This document shows, in pieces, positions 18,040-27,546 of a DNA stretch of 64,000 bases. Positions within the stretch are counted from its first letter, which is position 1, and each line of letters starts with the position of its first letter. Both the position numbers and the translations under genes were made by a program. The stretch is from Treponema pedis (lineage in GTDB: Bacteria > Spirochaetota > Spirochaetia > Treponematales > Treponemataceae), in NCBI RefSeq assembly GCF_017161325.1, contig NZ_CP045670.1:1-64000 (forward strand), written 5' to 3'. A model generated the notes under the pieces. It did not search any database and was not told the origin of the DNA. It worked only from the letters and a program-made list of their open reading frames with translations.

Positions 18040-19101
18040 TTATTCTACTCGAACGTGATAAATAACCGATTCGTCTATTATCCCTTTAAACTTAATACGC
18101 TGTCTTTGGACAGTTTGGGTAATTGCGGAAATGGACTGCTTTATTCCGCTGTCTTGAAAAAGCTCTTCGGAAATAACAACCTCATTAGGTTTTGCGGCAT
18201 TTTGAATACGGGCAGCCATATTAACCGTAGTACCGAAGTAATCCAGCCTGTTGTTTAACGTTACCACTATTGCAGGGCCTGAGTGAATTCCGATTTTTAC
18301 CTCTATAGTTTCATTTTCAGGTTTACCCTTATATTTGGCTATAAGCTGTTTTTGAGCTTCAAGAGCCGCATCGACAGCCTTTTGAGGATTGACAAAAACG
18401 CCCATTACGGCATCTCCTATCGTTTTAACCGGAACGCCCTCAAATTCCTTAATTACATCAAACAGAATTTTAAAATGCTCCCTAACCAATCCGAAAGCCC
18501 TTACATCTCCGAGTTTGGAATACATATATGTCGAACCCTTAATATCCGTAAATAAGATTGCGGCTCTCATAATTTGAAGCGACTGGTCCGAAATGAGAAC
18601 ATCGGAGCCCATAAGGTCCCTATACATATTATTTTGAATTAAATCAATTCCTCTTATAATATTGGGATTAATCCATGTACGATAATTTCCGCTTGTAACA
18701 TCTTCCATTATTTTTTTTAAATAATTTTCTTTTATGTAAGGCGGCAGTTGTTTTATATTGGGGTGAATGGAAAAGCAAACTTCAATGTTATCATCTAAGG
18801 TATTGGAAAAGGCTTTATTACATGCGGGGCAAAAATTCTCCGTTGTAGCTTCGTGCATAAATAAGGTTTCGTGAGCCACCCCTCCGCAGGCGGGGCAATG
18901 ATATACCCAGTCAATGATAAAAAATCCGTCGCTTACGCCCTGTATAAAAATATTTAAGGCGGTTTCTCTGCTTAAATTCAAATTATCGGCCAAACCGTAT
19001 ACGTCAATATGAAATAGCCGTTCATCCGGCAACCCCGATAAAGCGGCGGCGACCTTATCTGCCGATACCTGTTCTTTTTGGTAGCGTAATTTTATGTCCA
19101 T
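18040..19101 (-). CDS. Class III adenylate/guanylate cyclase with N-terminal zinc-ribbon region
   Basis: From ATG 19101 (GGAGGG upstream) the protein is 353 aa. The N-terminal half contains paired cysteines (CPACGGVAHE ... CPACNKAF), probably a zinc ribbon. The C-terminal half is a class III cyclase homology domain: AILFTDIKGSTYMYSKLGD with the first metal aspartate, then VPVKTIGDAVMGVF with the second, and DYFGTTVNMAARIQ. The key metal-binding aspartates are present, so catalysis is plausible. The nucleotide used and the signal sensed are not readable from sequence. It is soluble, with no membrane segments. Confidence 0.87.
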   Translation of the reverse strand: MDIKLRYQKEQVSADKVAAALSGLPDERLFHIDVYGLADNLNLSRETALNIFIQGVSDGFFIIDWVYHCPACGGVAHETLFMHEATTENFCPACNKAFSNTLDDNIEVCFSIHPNIKQLPPYIKENYLKKIMEDVTSGNYRTWINPNIIRGIDLIQNNMYRDLMGSDVLISDQSLQIMRAAILFTDIKGSTYMYSKLGDVRAFGLVREHFKILFDVIKEFEGVPVKTIGDAVMGVFVNPQKAVDAALEAQKQLIAKYKGKPENETIEVKIGIHSGPAIVVTLNNRLDYFGTTVNMAARIQNAAKPNEVVISEELFQDSGIKQSISAITQTVQRQRIKFKGIIDESVIYHVRVE

Positions 19102-19240
19102 AGGATACCCTCCATAGTAAACTAACATATAATATATGCCGGCGGTTACAATTCGTCAATAGTATATGAAATAAATTTTATTGCATTTATTTAATCCGGA
19201 ACATACCGTTTTTTTTAAATATTTTCATTTTTTACCATTA

Positions 19241-19269
19241 TTGACGGTAACGGAGAAAAGGCGTATAAT
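19241..19269 (+). promoter_or_regulatory. Promoter of the lptF/lptG pair
   Basis: TTGACG (19241-19246), 17 bp, TATAAT (19264-19269), giving a short leader of about 20 nt before the ATG at 19297, in which no ribosome site is obvious. Confidence 0.7.
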
Positions 19270-19296
19270 ATTACTTTTAAAATAACAGCACGGATT

Positions 19297-20430
19297 ATGG
19301 GAAAAATTCAGTTTAAAAACAAAATTATTTTTATGTATATCTTTAAAGAACTGCTTTTATATTTTGCAGTTTCTTTTTTATTTTTCTTTTTTATTTTCTT
19401 TGTAAACCAAATTCTTTTAATGGCTGAAGAAATCCTTTCAAAAAAAGCCCCCGTTAAAGATGTTTTGCTTTTGCTTTTTTATTCCCTCCCTTTTATAATA
19501 GCCACTACAGCCCCTTATGCTGCTCTTGTGGGAACCCTTATGTGTTTAGGCCGCTTTTCCGCGGATTATGAATTTATTTCTATGAATGCCTTAGGCATTT
19601 CTTCATCGTTTATTCTTATACCGGTATGCGCCGTAGGTCTTTTAATTTCGGTAGGCTCTTTTATTACAAACGATATATTAATTCCGTCCGGTACTATTAA
19701 ATTTAATGAAGTGCTTTATAACATAGCTTCTTCAACTCCCGCCCTTGAGCTGGAATCTTATTCAATTAAAAGGAATGAAAATTCGGTAGTAGTTACTGGG
19801 TTAATAAAAGATAAGACAGTTCATAATCTTTTAATAATAGATTCAAGCCAAAAAGATGTAAAACGCTACTTATCCGCGGCAAAAACAAATGTCGAAAAGT
19901 CCAATGATACTGCAATCATTATGCAGCTTGAAATGCTGAACCCCAGACTGCTTAATTTGGACGCGAACGATGCTTCAAAATTCGATACGGTTTACGGAGA
20001 AAGCATTATTTACAATGTGCTTGCAAAAGATGTCGCCCCCAAGTTCATTTCCAGCGGCGGACCGGACAAAATGACATCGCGCGATTTAATAAAAGATATA
20101 CGCGAAAAAAGGAGTAATCCCGATACCGACGAGCGGTATTTAAATATTTACGTTATGGAATTGCACAGAAAATTTGCAGTTCCTTTCGGAGCATTGTTTT
20201 TTGTTTTGCTTGCAGTTGCAATAAGCCGCTCCGGTAAAACTTACGACCAAAGCATAGGCTTTATCGTAGGTCTTTTAATTTCGGTTGCATATTGGGCATT
20301 TTTAATAGGCGGACAAATGCTGTGCCTTGAAGCCGATGTAAATATAAACGGGGCTTTCGTAATGTGGTTTCCCAATATTCTTTTGGCGGCGGTTACCGTA
20401 ATACTTACAATAAGGCGGACATTTAAATGA
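19297..20430 (+). CDS. LptF/LptG family permease (first of pair)
   Basis: This YjgP/YjgQ-family inner-membrane protein has three N-terminal and three C-terminal helices around a periplasmic beta-jellyroll domain (about 140-270). Such proteins form the transmembrane part of the LPS export ABC transporter. Treponemes of this group lack typical LPS, so the cargo may be another outer-membrane glycolipid (inference). The next gene starts in its stop codon (ATGA), so the two are translated together as a heterodimer. The ATPase LptB is not in this window. Confidence 0.88.
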   Translation: MGKIQFKNKIIFMYIFKELLLYFAVSFLFFFFIFFVNQILLMAEEILSKKAPVKDVLLLLFYSLPFIIATTAPYAALVGTLMCLGRFSADYEFISMNALGISSSFILIPVCAVGLLISVGSFITNDILIPSGTIKFNEVLYNIASSTPALELESYSIKRNENSVVVTGLIKDKTVHNLLIIDSSQKDVKRYLSAAKTNVEKSNDTAIIMQLEMLNPRLLNLDANDASKFDTVYGESIIYNVLAKDVAPKFISSGGPDKMTSRDLIKDIREKRSNPDTDERYLNIYVMELHRKFAVPFGALFFVLLAVAISRSGKTYDQSIGFIVGLLISVAYWAFLIGGQMLCLEADVNINGAFVMWFPNILLAAVTVILTIRRTFK

Positions 20431-21500
20431 AACTTATTCAACGCTATCTTTTACAATTATTTATACCCACGTTTATTGTTGCAATGTTGTTTTTTATCCT
20501 GCTGCTGCAATTGGGCGACTTATTTGCACACATTGTCGAATATCTGCAAAACGGTGCCGGAATGACGGATATTTTAAAACTGATGGCTTTATACATACCT
20601 AAATGTATTTCATACTCGGTACCGCTTGCAATTTTATTTGCAGGTTCTTATACAATGGGTAATCTTTATGTAAAAAACGAACTTACGTCAATTTTTTCCG
20701 CAGGTATTTCTCTGGGCAAATTTACCTTACCTATGCTTGCTTTCGGTTTTTTGCTTTCACTCGGAATGATTTTTTTTGAAGATAAAATCGTTATAAAATA
20801 TTTTTTTGAAAAAACGAAACTTTCAAACCAGCTTTTAAAGAACGAAGAAAGTTTAAATTCTTCGGATATAGTAATTTTATCGGAACTTGGAAAAATAGTT
20901 TATCTTGCAGATTATTATAATGCCGTCGAAAAAACTTTATCTAACGTATCCATAGTTAAACGAGATGATAACGGCAATCTTTCATTGATAATAAAATCTC
21001 CTTATGCGGTTTGGAGCGAAAACGGTTGGAAAATGGATACGGTATCGGTATACACTTTTAATGAAAAAAACGAAGCGGCACACACTTCCGTATTTCCGGA
21101 TAATTTAATTTTATCGGAACCGCCTGAAAATTTTCAACAAAACTTAAGCTCCGTAGATGAAATGACTATCGAAAATGCAAAAATATTTATTACAAACCTC
21201 AAAAAAAACGGGCTGCCGTATTATGAAGAACTTTCAAAATATTACCGGCGCTTTTCGTTTCCGTTTACTATTTTTATAGTACTGTTTTTTTCAATTTCGC
21301 TCGGAGGAAAATTTAAAAAGAATATCTTGCTTATGAGTATTTTATTCAGTTTAGGAATTGCAACTCTTTTTTATATCACCGAAATGATGACAATGATGTC
21401 GGCTAAATGGGAATATATTTCTCCGCTGGCGGGAGCATGGACCCCTATTTTAATATTTTTTATAATAAGCATTCTTTTGCTTAGAACCGCACGTACATAA
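20427..21500 (+). CDS. LptF/LptG family permease (second of pair)
   Basis: The 357-aa partner of the preceding permease has the same topology: N-terminal helices including LFIPTFIVAMLFFILLLQLGD, a periplasmic domain from about 125 to 265, and three C-terminal helices (FPFTIFIVLFFSISLGG onward). The four-base ATGA overlap with the previous gene indicates stoichiometric coupled translation. Sequence alone does not decide which of the two corresponds to LptF and which to LptG. Confidence 0.88.
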   Translation: MKLIQRYLLQLFIPTFIVAMLFFILLLQLGDLFAHIVEYLQNGAGMTDILKLMALYIPKCISYSVPLAILFAGSYTMGNLYVKNELTSIFSAGISLGKFTLPMLAFGFLLSLGMIFFEDKIVIKYFFEKTKLSNQLLKNEESLNSSDIVILSELGKIVYLADYYNAVEKTLSNVSIVKRDDNGNLSLIIKSPYAVWSENGWKMDTVSVYTFNEKNEAAHTSVFPDNLILSEPPENFQQNLSSVDEMTIENAKIFITNLKKNGLPYYEELSKYYRRFSFPFTIFIVLFFSISLGGKFKKNILLMSILFSLGIATLFYITEMMTMMSAKWEYISPLAGAWTPILIFFIISILLLRTART

Positions 21501-21557
21501 TATTTGAAATAAAATATTCATCTAAATAAATTCCCTAAGCATTTTCAATTTTACAGG

Positions 21558-21586
21558 TTGCTTTTTTTTTTATCCTTTGATATACT
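21558..21586 (+). promoter_or_regulatory. Promoter with a T10 tract in its spacer
   Basis: TTGCTT (21558-21563), 17 bp, TATACT (21581-21586). A run of ten T (21562-21571) begins in the -35 box and occupies half the spacer, so slippage would change the spacer length. The -10 ends six bases before ATG 21593. Confidence 0.6.
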
Positions 21587-21592
21587 ATGAAT

Positions 21593-22324
21593 ATGATTAG
21601 CTTAGATAACATTGAAAATTTAACGACGGCGGTATTCAGCGATGAAGTAATTGAAATAGATTCTTCAACTTTACAAGGTTTAAAAAAAATGCCGGTCGAT
21701 ATTTTCGATAATGTATATTTAGGTGAAGTCAAACCCGATGCCGTTATTCTTTGCATTGATATACGCGGCTTCAGCAATTTTTTTTGCGCTCATGATGAAA
21801 AAACCGTATTCTCGTTAATTACTTCGTTTACATCAAATTTTTTATCCTGTGTTAATCAGTTCGGATACAAGTGTTCATACTATAAACTTTTAGGCGACGG
21901 AGCTTTAGTTATTTGGGATAAAACGGATTCAGTTACTTTAAAAGAAGCTATTACGGTTTTTGAAACCTATAACGAGTTCCTTAAAGAAGAATTGTTCGCT
22001 CCGTATCCCGAACTGGGCTTGGGAGGAGCTCTTGTAATGGAGCAGGTTTATAAATATGAAATATCCGCCGAAACTTCGCAATTAAAATATAGAGATTATG
22101 TCGGCTACGGAATTAATTTAGTATGCCGTTTGCAAACTCTTGCCGACAAATCGGAGCTGTTATTGAATAAGAATCTTGCCGACCTTGGAGTTTTTACTAC
22201 GGAAATAAAAAACTGTCCCGAGCGCATTGAAGATATTAAGCGTTTAAAAGGGGTTAAAAAGGAAGACCGCGAGAATCTTTATTTTTTTACGGGGATTAAT
22301 CCATCCAATTCTTTCGGGATTTAA
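21593..22324 (+). CDS. Class III cyclase-like protein
   Basis: The protein is 243 aa from ATG 21593. An ATG two codons upstream (21587) is in frame but immediately follows the -10 box and would not be transcribed, so the mRNA is probably leaderless. A cyclase homology domain covers most of it: PDAVILCIDIRGFSNFF carries the first metal aspartate and KLLGDGALVIWD the second; YVGYGINLVCRLQTLAD matches the late family motif. It is shorter than the other cyclase in this window and lacks the zinc-ribbon part. Activity is plausible but the nucleotide is unknown. murJ follows after six bases. Confidence 0.75.
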   Translation: MISLDNIENLTTAVFSDEVIEIDSSTLQGLKKMPVDIFDNVYLGEVKPDAVILCIDIRGFSNFFCAHDEKTVFSLITSFTSNFLSCVNQFGYKCSYYKLLGDGALVIWDKTDSVTLKEAITVFETYNEFLKEELFAPYPELGLGGALVMEQVYKYEISAETSQLKYRDYVGYGINLVCRLQTLADKSELLLNKNLADLGVFTTEIKNCPERIEDIKRLKGVKKEDRENLYFFTGINPSNSFGI

Positions 22325-22330
22325 AGTTTT

Positions 22331-23944
22331 ATGCAAAACACGTCAAATACAAGTTCAAGTAAATCTTTAATCAAAAGCGGCTCCAAACTTTCCGTATTGG
22401 TTTTAGCGTCCCGAATTTTAGGTCTTATACGTCAAATGACTATGTCTTCTTTTTTGGGAACTGGAGCTTTAGCCGATGCATTTACTACGGCATTTATGCT
22501 GCCGAATCTTTTTAGAAGACTTTTTGCGGAAAACAGCATAAACGTAGCCTTTATTCCCACTTTTAACGGTTATTTGGAAGAATATAATTCTGCTGAAAAT
22601 AAAACTTACGCAAAAAAAGAAATTATCGAATTTTTAAATGCCGTTTTTACGCTCGTAAGTTTTGCCACAGCTTGTGTTGTAGTTTCAGGTATTATTTTAG
22701 CCCCGCTTATTATAAAATATTTTTTTAAAGGCCTTGCAGATTACGATTCGGCGGTTTTTTTAACCAGAATTATGTTTCCGTATTTATTTTTAATTTCGCT
22801 TGCGGCTTTTTTTCAAGGGATTTTAAACGGCGTTAAAATTTTTACGCCTTCGGGAATAACACCTATTCTATTTAACCTGTTGGTTATTTCATGCACATAT
22901 ATTTTTGCAAAACCGTTCGGTAACCCTGCAATTGCAATGGCTTACGGAGTTTTGCTCGGCGGCTTTGTTCAAGCCGTTTTTCAATTACCCTTCGTATTAA
23001 AAGCGGGTTTTATTTTTAAACCTGTAAATTTAAAAAAGACTTTTAAAAATAACGGGACAAAAAAAGTTTTGCGCCTGATAGGGCCTACAATAGTAGGCGT
23101 TGCGGCTTATCAAATCAACGACGTAGTTTCAACCTCTCTTGCAGCGGCTTCGGGACTCGGAATCGCTTCAAGTTTACAATATTCGCTTAGACTTCAAGAA
23201 CTGCTATTAGGTGTTTTTGCGGTTTCAATCGGAACGGTAATTTTACCGGACCTTTCGGGACTGGCCGCTAAAAAAAATTGGCAGGCATTTCAAGAGCTGT
23301 TACTTAACTCCATAAAAATTATAGCTTTAATTACAATCCCCGCAACATTTTTTTCTCTTTGCTCGGGAGAACATCTTATTACCCTTATTTATAAAAGCAA
23401 AAAATTCGATTCGGCTTCGGTAAATTTAACTTTAGGAATATTCAAATTCCACATTGCAGGACTTTTTGCAATTGCCGCAAACAGAATTATAGCACCCGCT
23501 TTTTATGCGCTGAACGACTCAAAATCTCCGACATTGGCGGGAATAATTTGTTTCGGAGTAAATATTTTGCTTGCCTTTACTCTGCGGTACGGTATGGGCG
23601 GAAACGGTCTTGCTCTTGCCCTGACACTCGCAAGTTTTGCAAATACGGTAATTCTATTTATCTTTCTTCATAAAAAAAGAAATTTAAATATGCTTAATTT
23701 AATTTTGCAATCGTTTAAATTTATTTTTAAAATGATTGCTTTTTCAATCCTTGCTTCTTTACCGCTTTATTTTTTCGGAGAAAAAATTTATGCGCCGTTT
23801 TCCGGTTTTAATAAACTGATTGCACAAGGGCTTCCTCTTTTTATTTCATTTATTATTTTTACATCAATAGGTTTTATACTTTTACTTACAACAAAAGATA
23901 AAACCGCTAATGTAATTTTACAAAAATTGTTAAAAAGAAAATAG
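22331..23944 (+). CDS. murJ: Lipid II flippase MurJ
   Basis: MurJ flips lipid-linked peptidoglycan precursor across the inner membrane. The 537-aa protein has about 14 predicted helices and the family N-terminal pattern SRILGLIRQMTMSSFLGTG, followed by AFTTAFMLPNLFRRLFAENS, including the arginines lining the central cavity. Length is normal. It starts six bases after the cyclase-like gene, with no strong ribosome site, so it is probably read from the same transcript. A bidirectional terminator follows at 24054-24084. Confidence 0.95.
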   Translation: MQNTSNTSSSKSLIKSGSKLSVLVLASRILGLIRQMTMSSFLGTGALADAFTTAFMLPNLFRRLFAENSINVAFIPTFNGYLEEYNSAENKTYAKKEIIEFLNAVFTLVSFATACVVVSGIILAPLIIKYFFKGLADYDSAVFLTRIMFPYLFLISLAAFFQGILNGVKIFTPSGITPILFNLLVISCTYIFAKPFGNPAIAMAYGVLLGGFVQAVFQLPFVLKAGFIFKPVNLKKTFKNNGTKKVLRLIGPTIVGVAAYQINDVVSTSLAAASGLGIASSLQYSLRLQELLLGVFAVSIGTVILPDLSGLAAKKNWQAFQELLLNSIKIIALITIPATFFSLCSGEHLITLIYKSKKFDSASVNLTLGIFKFHIAGLFAIAANRIIAPAFYALNDSKSPTLAGIICFGVNILLAFTLRYGMGGNGLALALTLASFANTVILFIFLHKKRNLNMLNLILQSFKFIFKMIAFSILASLPLYFFGEKIYAPFSGFNKLIAQGLPLFISFIIFTSIGFILLLTTKDKTANVILQKLLKRK

Positions 23945-24053
23945 AGTACAGTATTTATTTTATCCGTAAAGCTGTTTTTATTTTGCTGTTATAATAATCG
24001 ATTCGGCACAAAATATACGGTAATTGTAAATAAAACCTTAAAAAGAAGTTAAG

Positions 24054-24084
24054 ACTCCGCCGAAAATTAAACTTTCGGCGGAGT
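24054..24084. terminator. Bidirectional terminator between murJ and gltS
   Basis: A 12-bp perfect stem ACTCCGCCGAAA (24054-24065) / TTTCGGCGGAGT (24073-24084), with T-rich flanks in both directions and the convergent genes on either side. Confidence 0.8.
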
Positions 24085-24095
24085 TCTTTAAATAT

Positions 24096-25472
24096 TTATT
24101 TTACCAATCCTATAGTTATACCGATTATCATAACATTAAAAAAATCAATAAAAAGAGAGCCTACAATAGGGACAACAAAAAAAGCAATTTTAGAAAACCC
24201 GTATTTTTCGCAAATCGAACCCATATTTGCCATAGCATTCGGAGTTGCCGCAAAGCCGAAACCTACGTGTCCCGCAGTAATTATTGCCGCATCATAATCT
24301 TTACCCATTAAATTAAAAGTAACAAATCTTGCATACAAATACATTACCAAAACTTGCGCGCTTAAAATAATTAAAAGAGGTATTGCCAAACTTACCAGCT
24401 GCCATAATTTTAAAGAAACTAAAGCCATTGCCAAAAACATATTCAGTGAAATATTTCCGAGTGCATCAATTTCGTCCATATTCAGTTTGAATTTTTTCGT
24501 GGAATCGGCAAGATTGCGGATAGCGGCGGCACAAATCATTGCACCTATATAAATCGGGAATTTAAACTTCGGTGAAACGGAATTAAAAAAATTCGTTAAA
24601 AATATTCCGAAGCCGCAGGCAAGAACTAAAAGCATAAACGAAGCTAAAAGTTTTTCGCTGCTTAAGTGCTTTTCGGTTTTTGTCGTGGAATTATCCACCT
24701 CGCTTTTAGGTGAAACTTGATGGATAACTTCTTCCCGCACGGCTATAACCTCCTGCATTCCTTCCCTTATACCTTTCATCGGATTAAAAAATAAGCGTTT
24801 AAAAAAATTGGGTTTTACGGATTGAATTTCTTTTACAACTTTCGTAGTTTTAATAATATTTCCGGCTTTATCGAAACGAATACTTTCATTGGAAGGCATA
24901 GATGATAATCCGTATTTCTTTATTAACCCGTTTCCTATAGGCCCTCCCATAACGGAACTTATTATGGAACCGAAGGTGGGCACCGCTACCGCAAGGGATA
25001 AGGCTCCCAACGTGTTATCCGGGTCAACAATAGGAGCAAAAGAAGCTGCCGTCCCGAAGCCGCCCGTAAATGATGTTGAACCCAACATTACAGCTAAAAG
25101 CGGGTTAAAGTTTATCAGATGAGCTATCCCCTGAGCGACAACATTTTGCAGCACGGCAAAAACCACCGCAACACCCAAAAAGACAAACACTTTTTTCCCG
25201 CCTTCCCTTAAAATTGAAAACCCTGCATTGTATCCTACGGATGTAAAAAACATAACCATCCAGTAGGTTTGCAGGGTTGTATCAAATTCGAAATCGAGTA
25301 TTTTTGCCGCATGGCATATCAAAGATATAAGGGCAAACAAAAACCCGCCCACAATCGGGGCAGGAATGCAATACCTTTGAAAAAACTCGATTTTACTCTT
25401 TAGAAATCGTCCGACAATCAACCAAGCGATTGCAAAGCCGAGCGACTGGTACATATTCATATGAATGACCAT
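24096..25472 (-). CDS. gltS: Sodium/glutamate symporter (GltS family)
   Basis: This ESS-family Na+-coupled glutamate carrier has about 10-12 helices over 458 aa. Family-typical glycine-rich stretches are visible: CIPAPIVGGFLFALISLI near the N-terminus, LGSTSFTGGFGTAASFAPIV in the first half and TAGHVGFGFAATPNAMANM in the second, the paired re-entrant motifs. A longer charged cytoplasmic loop lies at about 205-275. The start at ATG 25472 is fixed by AAGGAGAGG just upstream; an earlier in-frame codon at 25514 precedes that site. Confidence 0.92.
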   Translation of the reverse strand: MVIHMNMYQSLGFAIAWLIVGRFLKSKIEFFQRYCIPAPIVGGFLFALISLICHAAKILDFEFDTTLQTYWMVMFFTSVGYNAGFSILREGGKKVFVFLGVAVVFAVLQNVVAQGIAHLINFNPLLAVMLGSTSFTGGFGTAASFAPIVDPDNTLGALSLAVAVPTFGSIISSVMGGPIGNGLIKKYGLSSMPSNESIRFDKAGNIIKTTKVVKEIQSVKPNFFKRLFFNPMKGIREGMQEVIAVREEVIHQVSPKSEVDNSTTKTEKHLSSEKLLASFMLLVLACGFGIFLTNFFNSVSPKFKFPIYIGAMICAAAIRNLADSTKKFKLNMDEIDALGNISLNMFLAMALVSLKLWQLVSLAIPLLIILSAQVLVMYLYARFVTFNLMGKDYDAAIITAGHVGFGFAATPNAMANMGSICEKYGFSKIAFFVVPIVGSLFIDFFNVMIIGITIGLVK

Positions 25473-25518
25473 AATCCTCTCCTTCTGCGTGCGTCTAACG
25501 CAATTCGGATGCACGGTG

Positions 25519-25547
25519 AGTATAAGTCAATTCATAAAAGATGTCAA
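25519..25547 (-). promoter_or_regulatory. gltS promoter
   Basis: Minus strand: TTGACA (25542-25547), 17 bp, TATACT (25519-25524), giving a leader of about 40 nt before the gltS ATG. Confidence 0.7.
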
Positions 25548-25587
25548 TAGTTTTAAAAAAGAGTATCAAGATACCAGAAAAAATACC

Positions 25588-25616
25588 TTGACTAAAAATA
25601 TAAAATAAAGTATCTT
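25588..25616 (+). promoter_or_regulatory. Promoter of the C10-tract lipoprotein gene
   Basis: TTGACT (25588-25593), 17 bp, TATCTT (25611-25616), upstream of the ATG at 25672. Confidence 0.55.
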
Positions 25617-25671
25617 TTTCACCGGATATTTTATAAAAATGAAAAATAATATTTTTGTAAGGAGATTACCT

Positions 25672-26208
25672 ATGAAAAAATTTATTATCGGTTTTATTGT
25701 ATTTTCGGTACTGTTCGCAGGCTGTAATCAAGGCAAACAAAACCCGACAAAGTCCGGAGGCTCCGGAACAAATCCGGGAAGTACTTCTGCCCCCCCCCCT
25801 ACGTCAAACGAGCAAACCGAACCTTTAGTTTTAAATCTTAATTGGGCGGCTGAAGCGGAGATAACTATTACCGACGGTAAACGTAATTTCAAATTTAAAA
25901 TAAGCGACCAAAATAAATATCTTACCGTTTCCAATAAAGACGACCCCAATGACTATGGAGAAGTTTTTGAAATGCAATGGTACCCTGAAAATAAAAAGAT
26001 TAGCAGCCCGGATAACAGCGATGCGGAATTTGAAATTACTTTTACGGAAACCCCCTTACCCGTATCGGTAAAAGACCCCAAACCATGGAAGGCAAAACTG
26101 AATGTTTTAAAAGAAGAAAGCAGAATATGCACAAAGCATAAATTTAAAAAGGGAGAGCAAGAAGTAATTTTTACCGTAACCTATAATAAAGATTTTGTAA
26201 AACAATAG
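25672..26208 (+). CDS. Lipoprotein with an in-frame C10 tract
   Basis: The 178-aa protein starts at ATG 25672 with AAGGAGA upstream. A lipoprotein signal (MKKFIIGFIVFSVLFAGC, lipidated Cys at residue 18) is followed by a low-complexity Gly/Ser/Pro/Thr linker and a small beta-rich domain with no recognised family. Codons for the linker prolines contain ten consecutive C (25790-25799). Gain or loss of one C would truncate the protein soon after the anchor, so this may be a phase-variable surface lipoprotein. It stands alone, with its own promoter and terminator. Confidence 0.8.
   Translation: MKKFIIGFIVFSVLFAGCNQGKQNPTKSGGSGTNPGSTSAPPPTSNEQTEPLVLNLNWAAEAEITITDGKRNFKFKISDQNKYLTVSNKDDPNDYGEVFEMQWYPENKKISSPDNSDAEFEITFTETPLPVSVKDPKPWKAKLNVLKEESRICTKHKFKKGEQEVIFTVTYNKDFVKQ
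25790..25799 (+). repeat. Poly-C tract (C10) inside a lipoprotein gene
   Basis: Ten C residues code part of a Ser-Ala-Pro-Pro-Pro-Thr linker right after the lipid anchor. The assembled length keeps the gene in frame. Confidence 0.85.
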
Positions 26209-26219
26209 GCAAAAAAAAG

Positions 26220-26253
26220 GGGCGGCAAGCGCATTCAGGCTTGTCGCCCTTTT
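26220..26253 (+). terminator. Intrinsic terminator of the lipoprotein gene
   Basis: GGGCGGCAAGC (26220-26230) pairs with GCTTGTCGCCC (26239-26249), with one wobble, followed directly by TTTT. Confidence 0.85.
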
Positions 26254-26431
26254 CGATTGCCTGTGCATTTTTTTAACCTTTTCCGCATAATTCCCTTTAC
26301 TTTAAAATTATCTTATCGGAACAAATTATAGTAAATTATAAAAAATTATCGGTACAGGTCCCCTTTTTAAAAACCGTACCCAAGTTTCGGAAAAGTTTCC
26401 GTTTTACAATATCAAAAACCTGTAAATTAAG

Positions 26432-27544
26432 CTAATTATTGGGTGTTAAATACATAGCTTCACTTTCATTTAAATGCGGGAACGAAACTCTTTTACGGTC
26501 ATTAGTATGTCCGTTAAACAAAACCGTTATGCTGTCATTGGAGGTTACAAATACAACATGAGATTCCTTTATTAAACAAATAAAACCTCCCGCACTTAAT
26601 CCCGAATAATTTGTTTGCGAAAAAATATTTTTCTTTTGCATATAAGTCGTTAAACCGCTTATATCGTGATATTTGGGACTTCCCGTACGTATCCAATAAA
26701 AGCTTTCGGGAAACCACGTTTTTGTCGGCCGTATCCCTCCTGCATAAATACACTGCGAAACAAAATTAGCGCAATCGTTTTCGTACTTTTTATATTTTTG
26801 ATTCCAAACATTTTCATTTTTAGCCTTATTAAGCGGGTTTGATGTATACTTATCGGCATATTTAACGGCGGCGGTATTATCATATTCTATTTTGTCCCGC
26901 ATATTTGAAACATATGAAATTATAAAACCGTATCCGTCTTTAATCATTTCGGAATCGCTTAAAGGCTTTAACCTCATTGCGGAAATTTCCGAATGATATG
27001 TCGCAATTTTTACTTTCGCATTTTCAAAATTATTTTCTTCCGAAAAAACAACTTTAAAAATATTGTTTTCAATTTGCGGTAATCCGATATATTTTTTTAA
27101 TTCTGTTATGCGTTTATTATAAATCCGTTTTGCTTCTTTTATTCCGTTTAATTTATTAACGGCCTGCTCCATACCGATTACAAACGGCAGTTGAAATACC
27201 GAGCCGTATTTTAATTTTTTTTCTATAGTAACAAAATAATATTTTGAAGAGCCGTCATATTCAATATCCTCATCATCGGGGATATAATCGTATACATAAA
27301 CATTTTGAATGTCATAATGCTCGGAATAAAGGTCTTGCATAAAATTTATAAAGAATAATTCTTCGGCCGTATTTCTTTTTAGCGGAGAAGGCGTTGAATT
27401 TTCATCATCACCGCTAAGCCCTCCGTCTATTTTTTTATGTTTATTTATTACGGAATAAATTTGAAAAACGGCGACAATCCAAAGAAAAGCGATAAATAAA
27501 ATAAAAGTTAATTTGAGACGGCCTGTTTTTTTCTTTTTTTTCAT
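26432..27544 (-). CDS. Membrane-anchored amidase_6-domain protein
   Basis: A single N-terminal membrane anchor (about 10-32, after MKKKKK) is followed by a region of unknown fold and a C-terminal amidase_6 (NlpC/CHAP-like) domain at about 220-365: AVKYADKYTSNPLNKAK, then NDCANFVSQCIYAGG with the likely catalytic cysteine, and ESHVVFVTS with the likely histidine. Such enzymes cut amide bonds in cell-wall peptides or similar substrates. It starts three bases after the preceding gene stops, so the two form an operon. The substrate is not known. Confidence 0.8.
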   Translation of the reverse strand: MKKKKKTGRLKLTFILFIAFLWIVAVFQIYSVINKHKKIDGGLSGDDENSTPSPLKRNTAEELFFINFMQDLYSEHYDIQNVYVYDYIPDDEDIEYDGSSKYYFVTIEKKLKYGSVFQLPFVIGMEQAVNKLNGIKEAKRIYNKRITELKKYIGLPQIENNIFKVVFSEENNFENAKVKIATYHSEISAMRLKPLSDSEMIKDGYGFIISYVSNMRDKIEYDNTAAVKYADKYTSNPLNKAKNENVWNQKYKKYENDCANFVSQCIYAGGIRPTKTWFPESFYWIRTGSPKYHDISGLTTYMQKKNIFSQTNYSGLSAGGFICLIKESHVVFVTSNDSITVLFNGHTNDRKRVSFPHLNESEAMYLTPNN

Positions 27545-27546
27545 AA

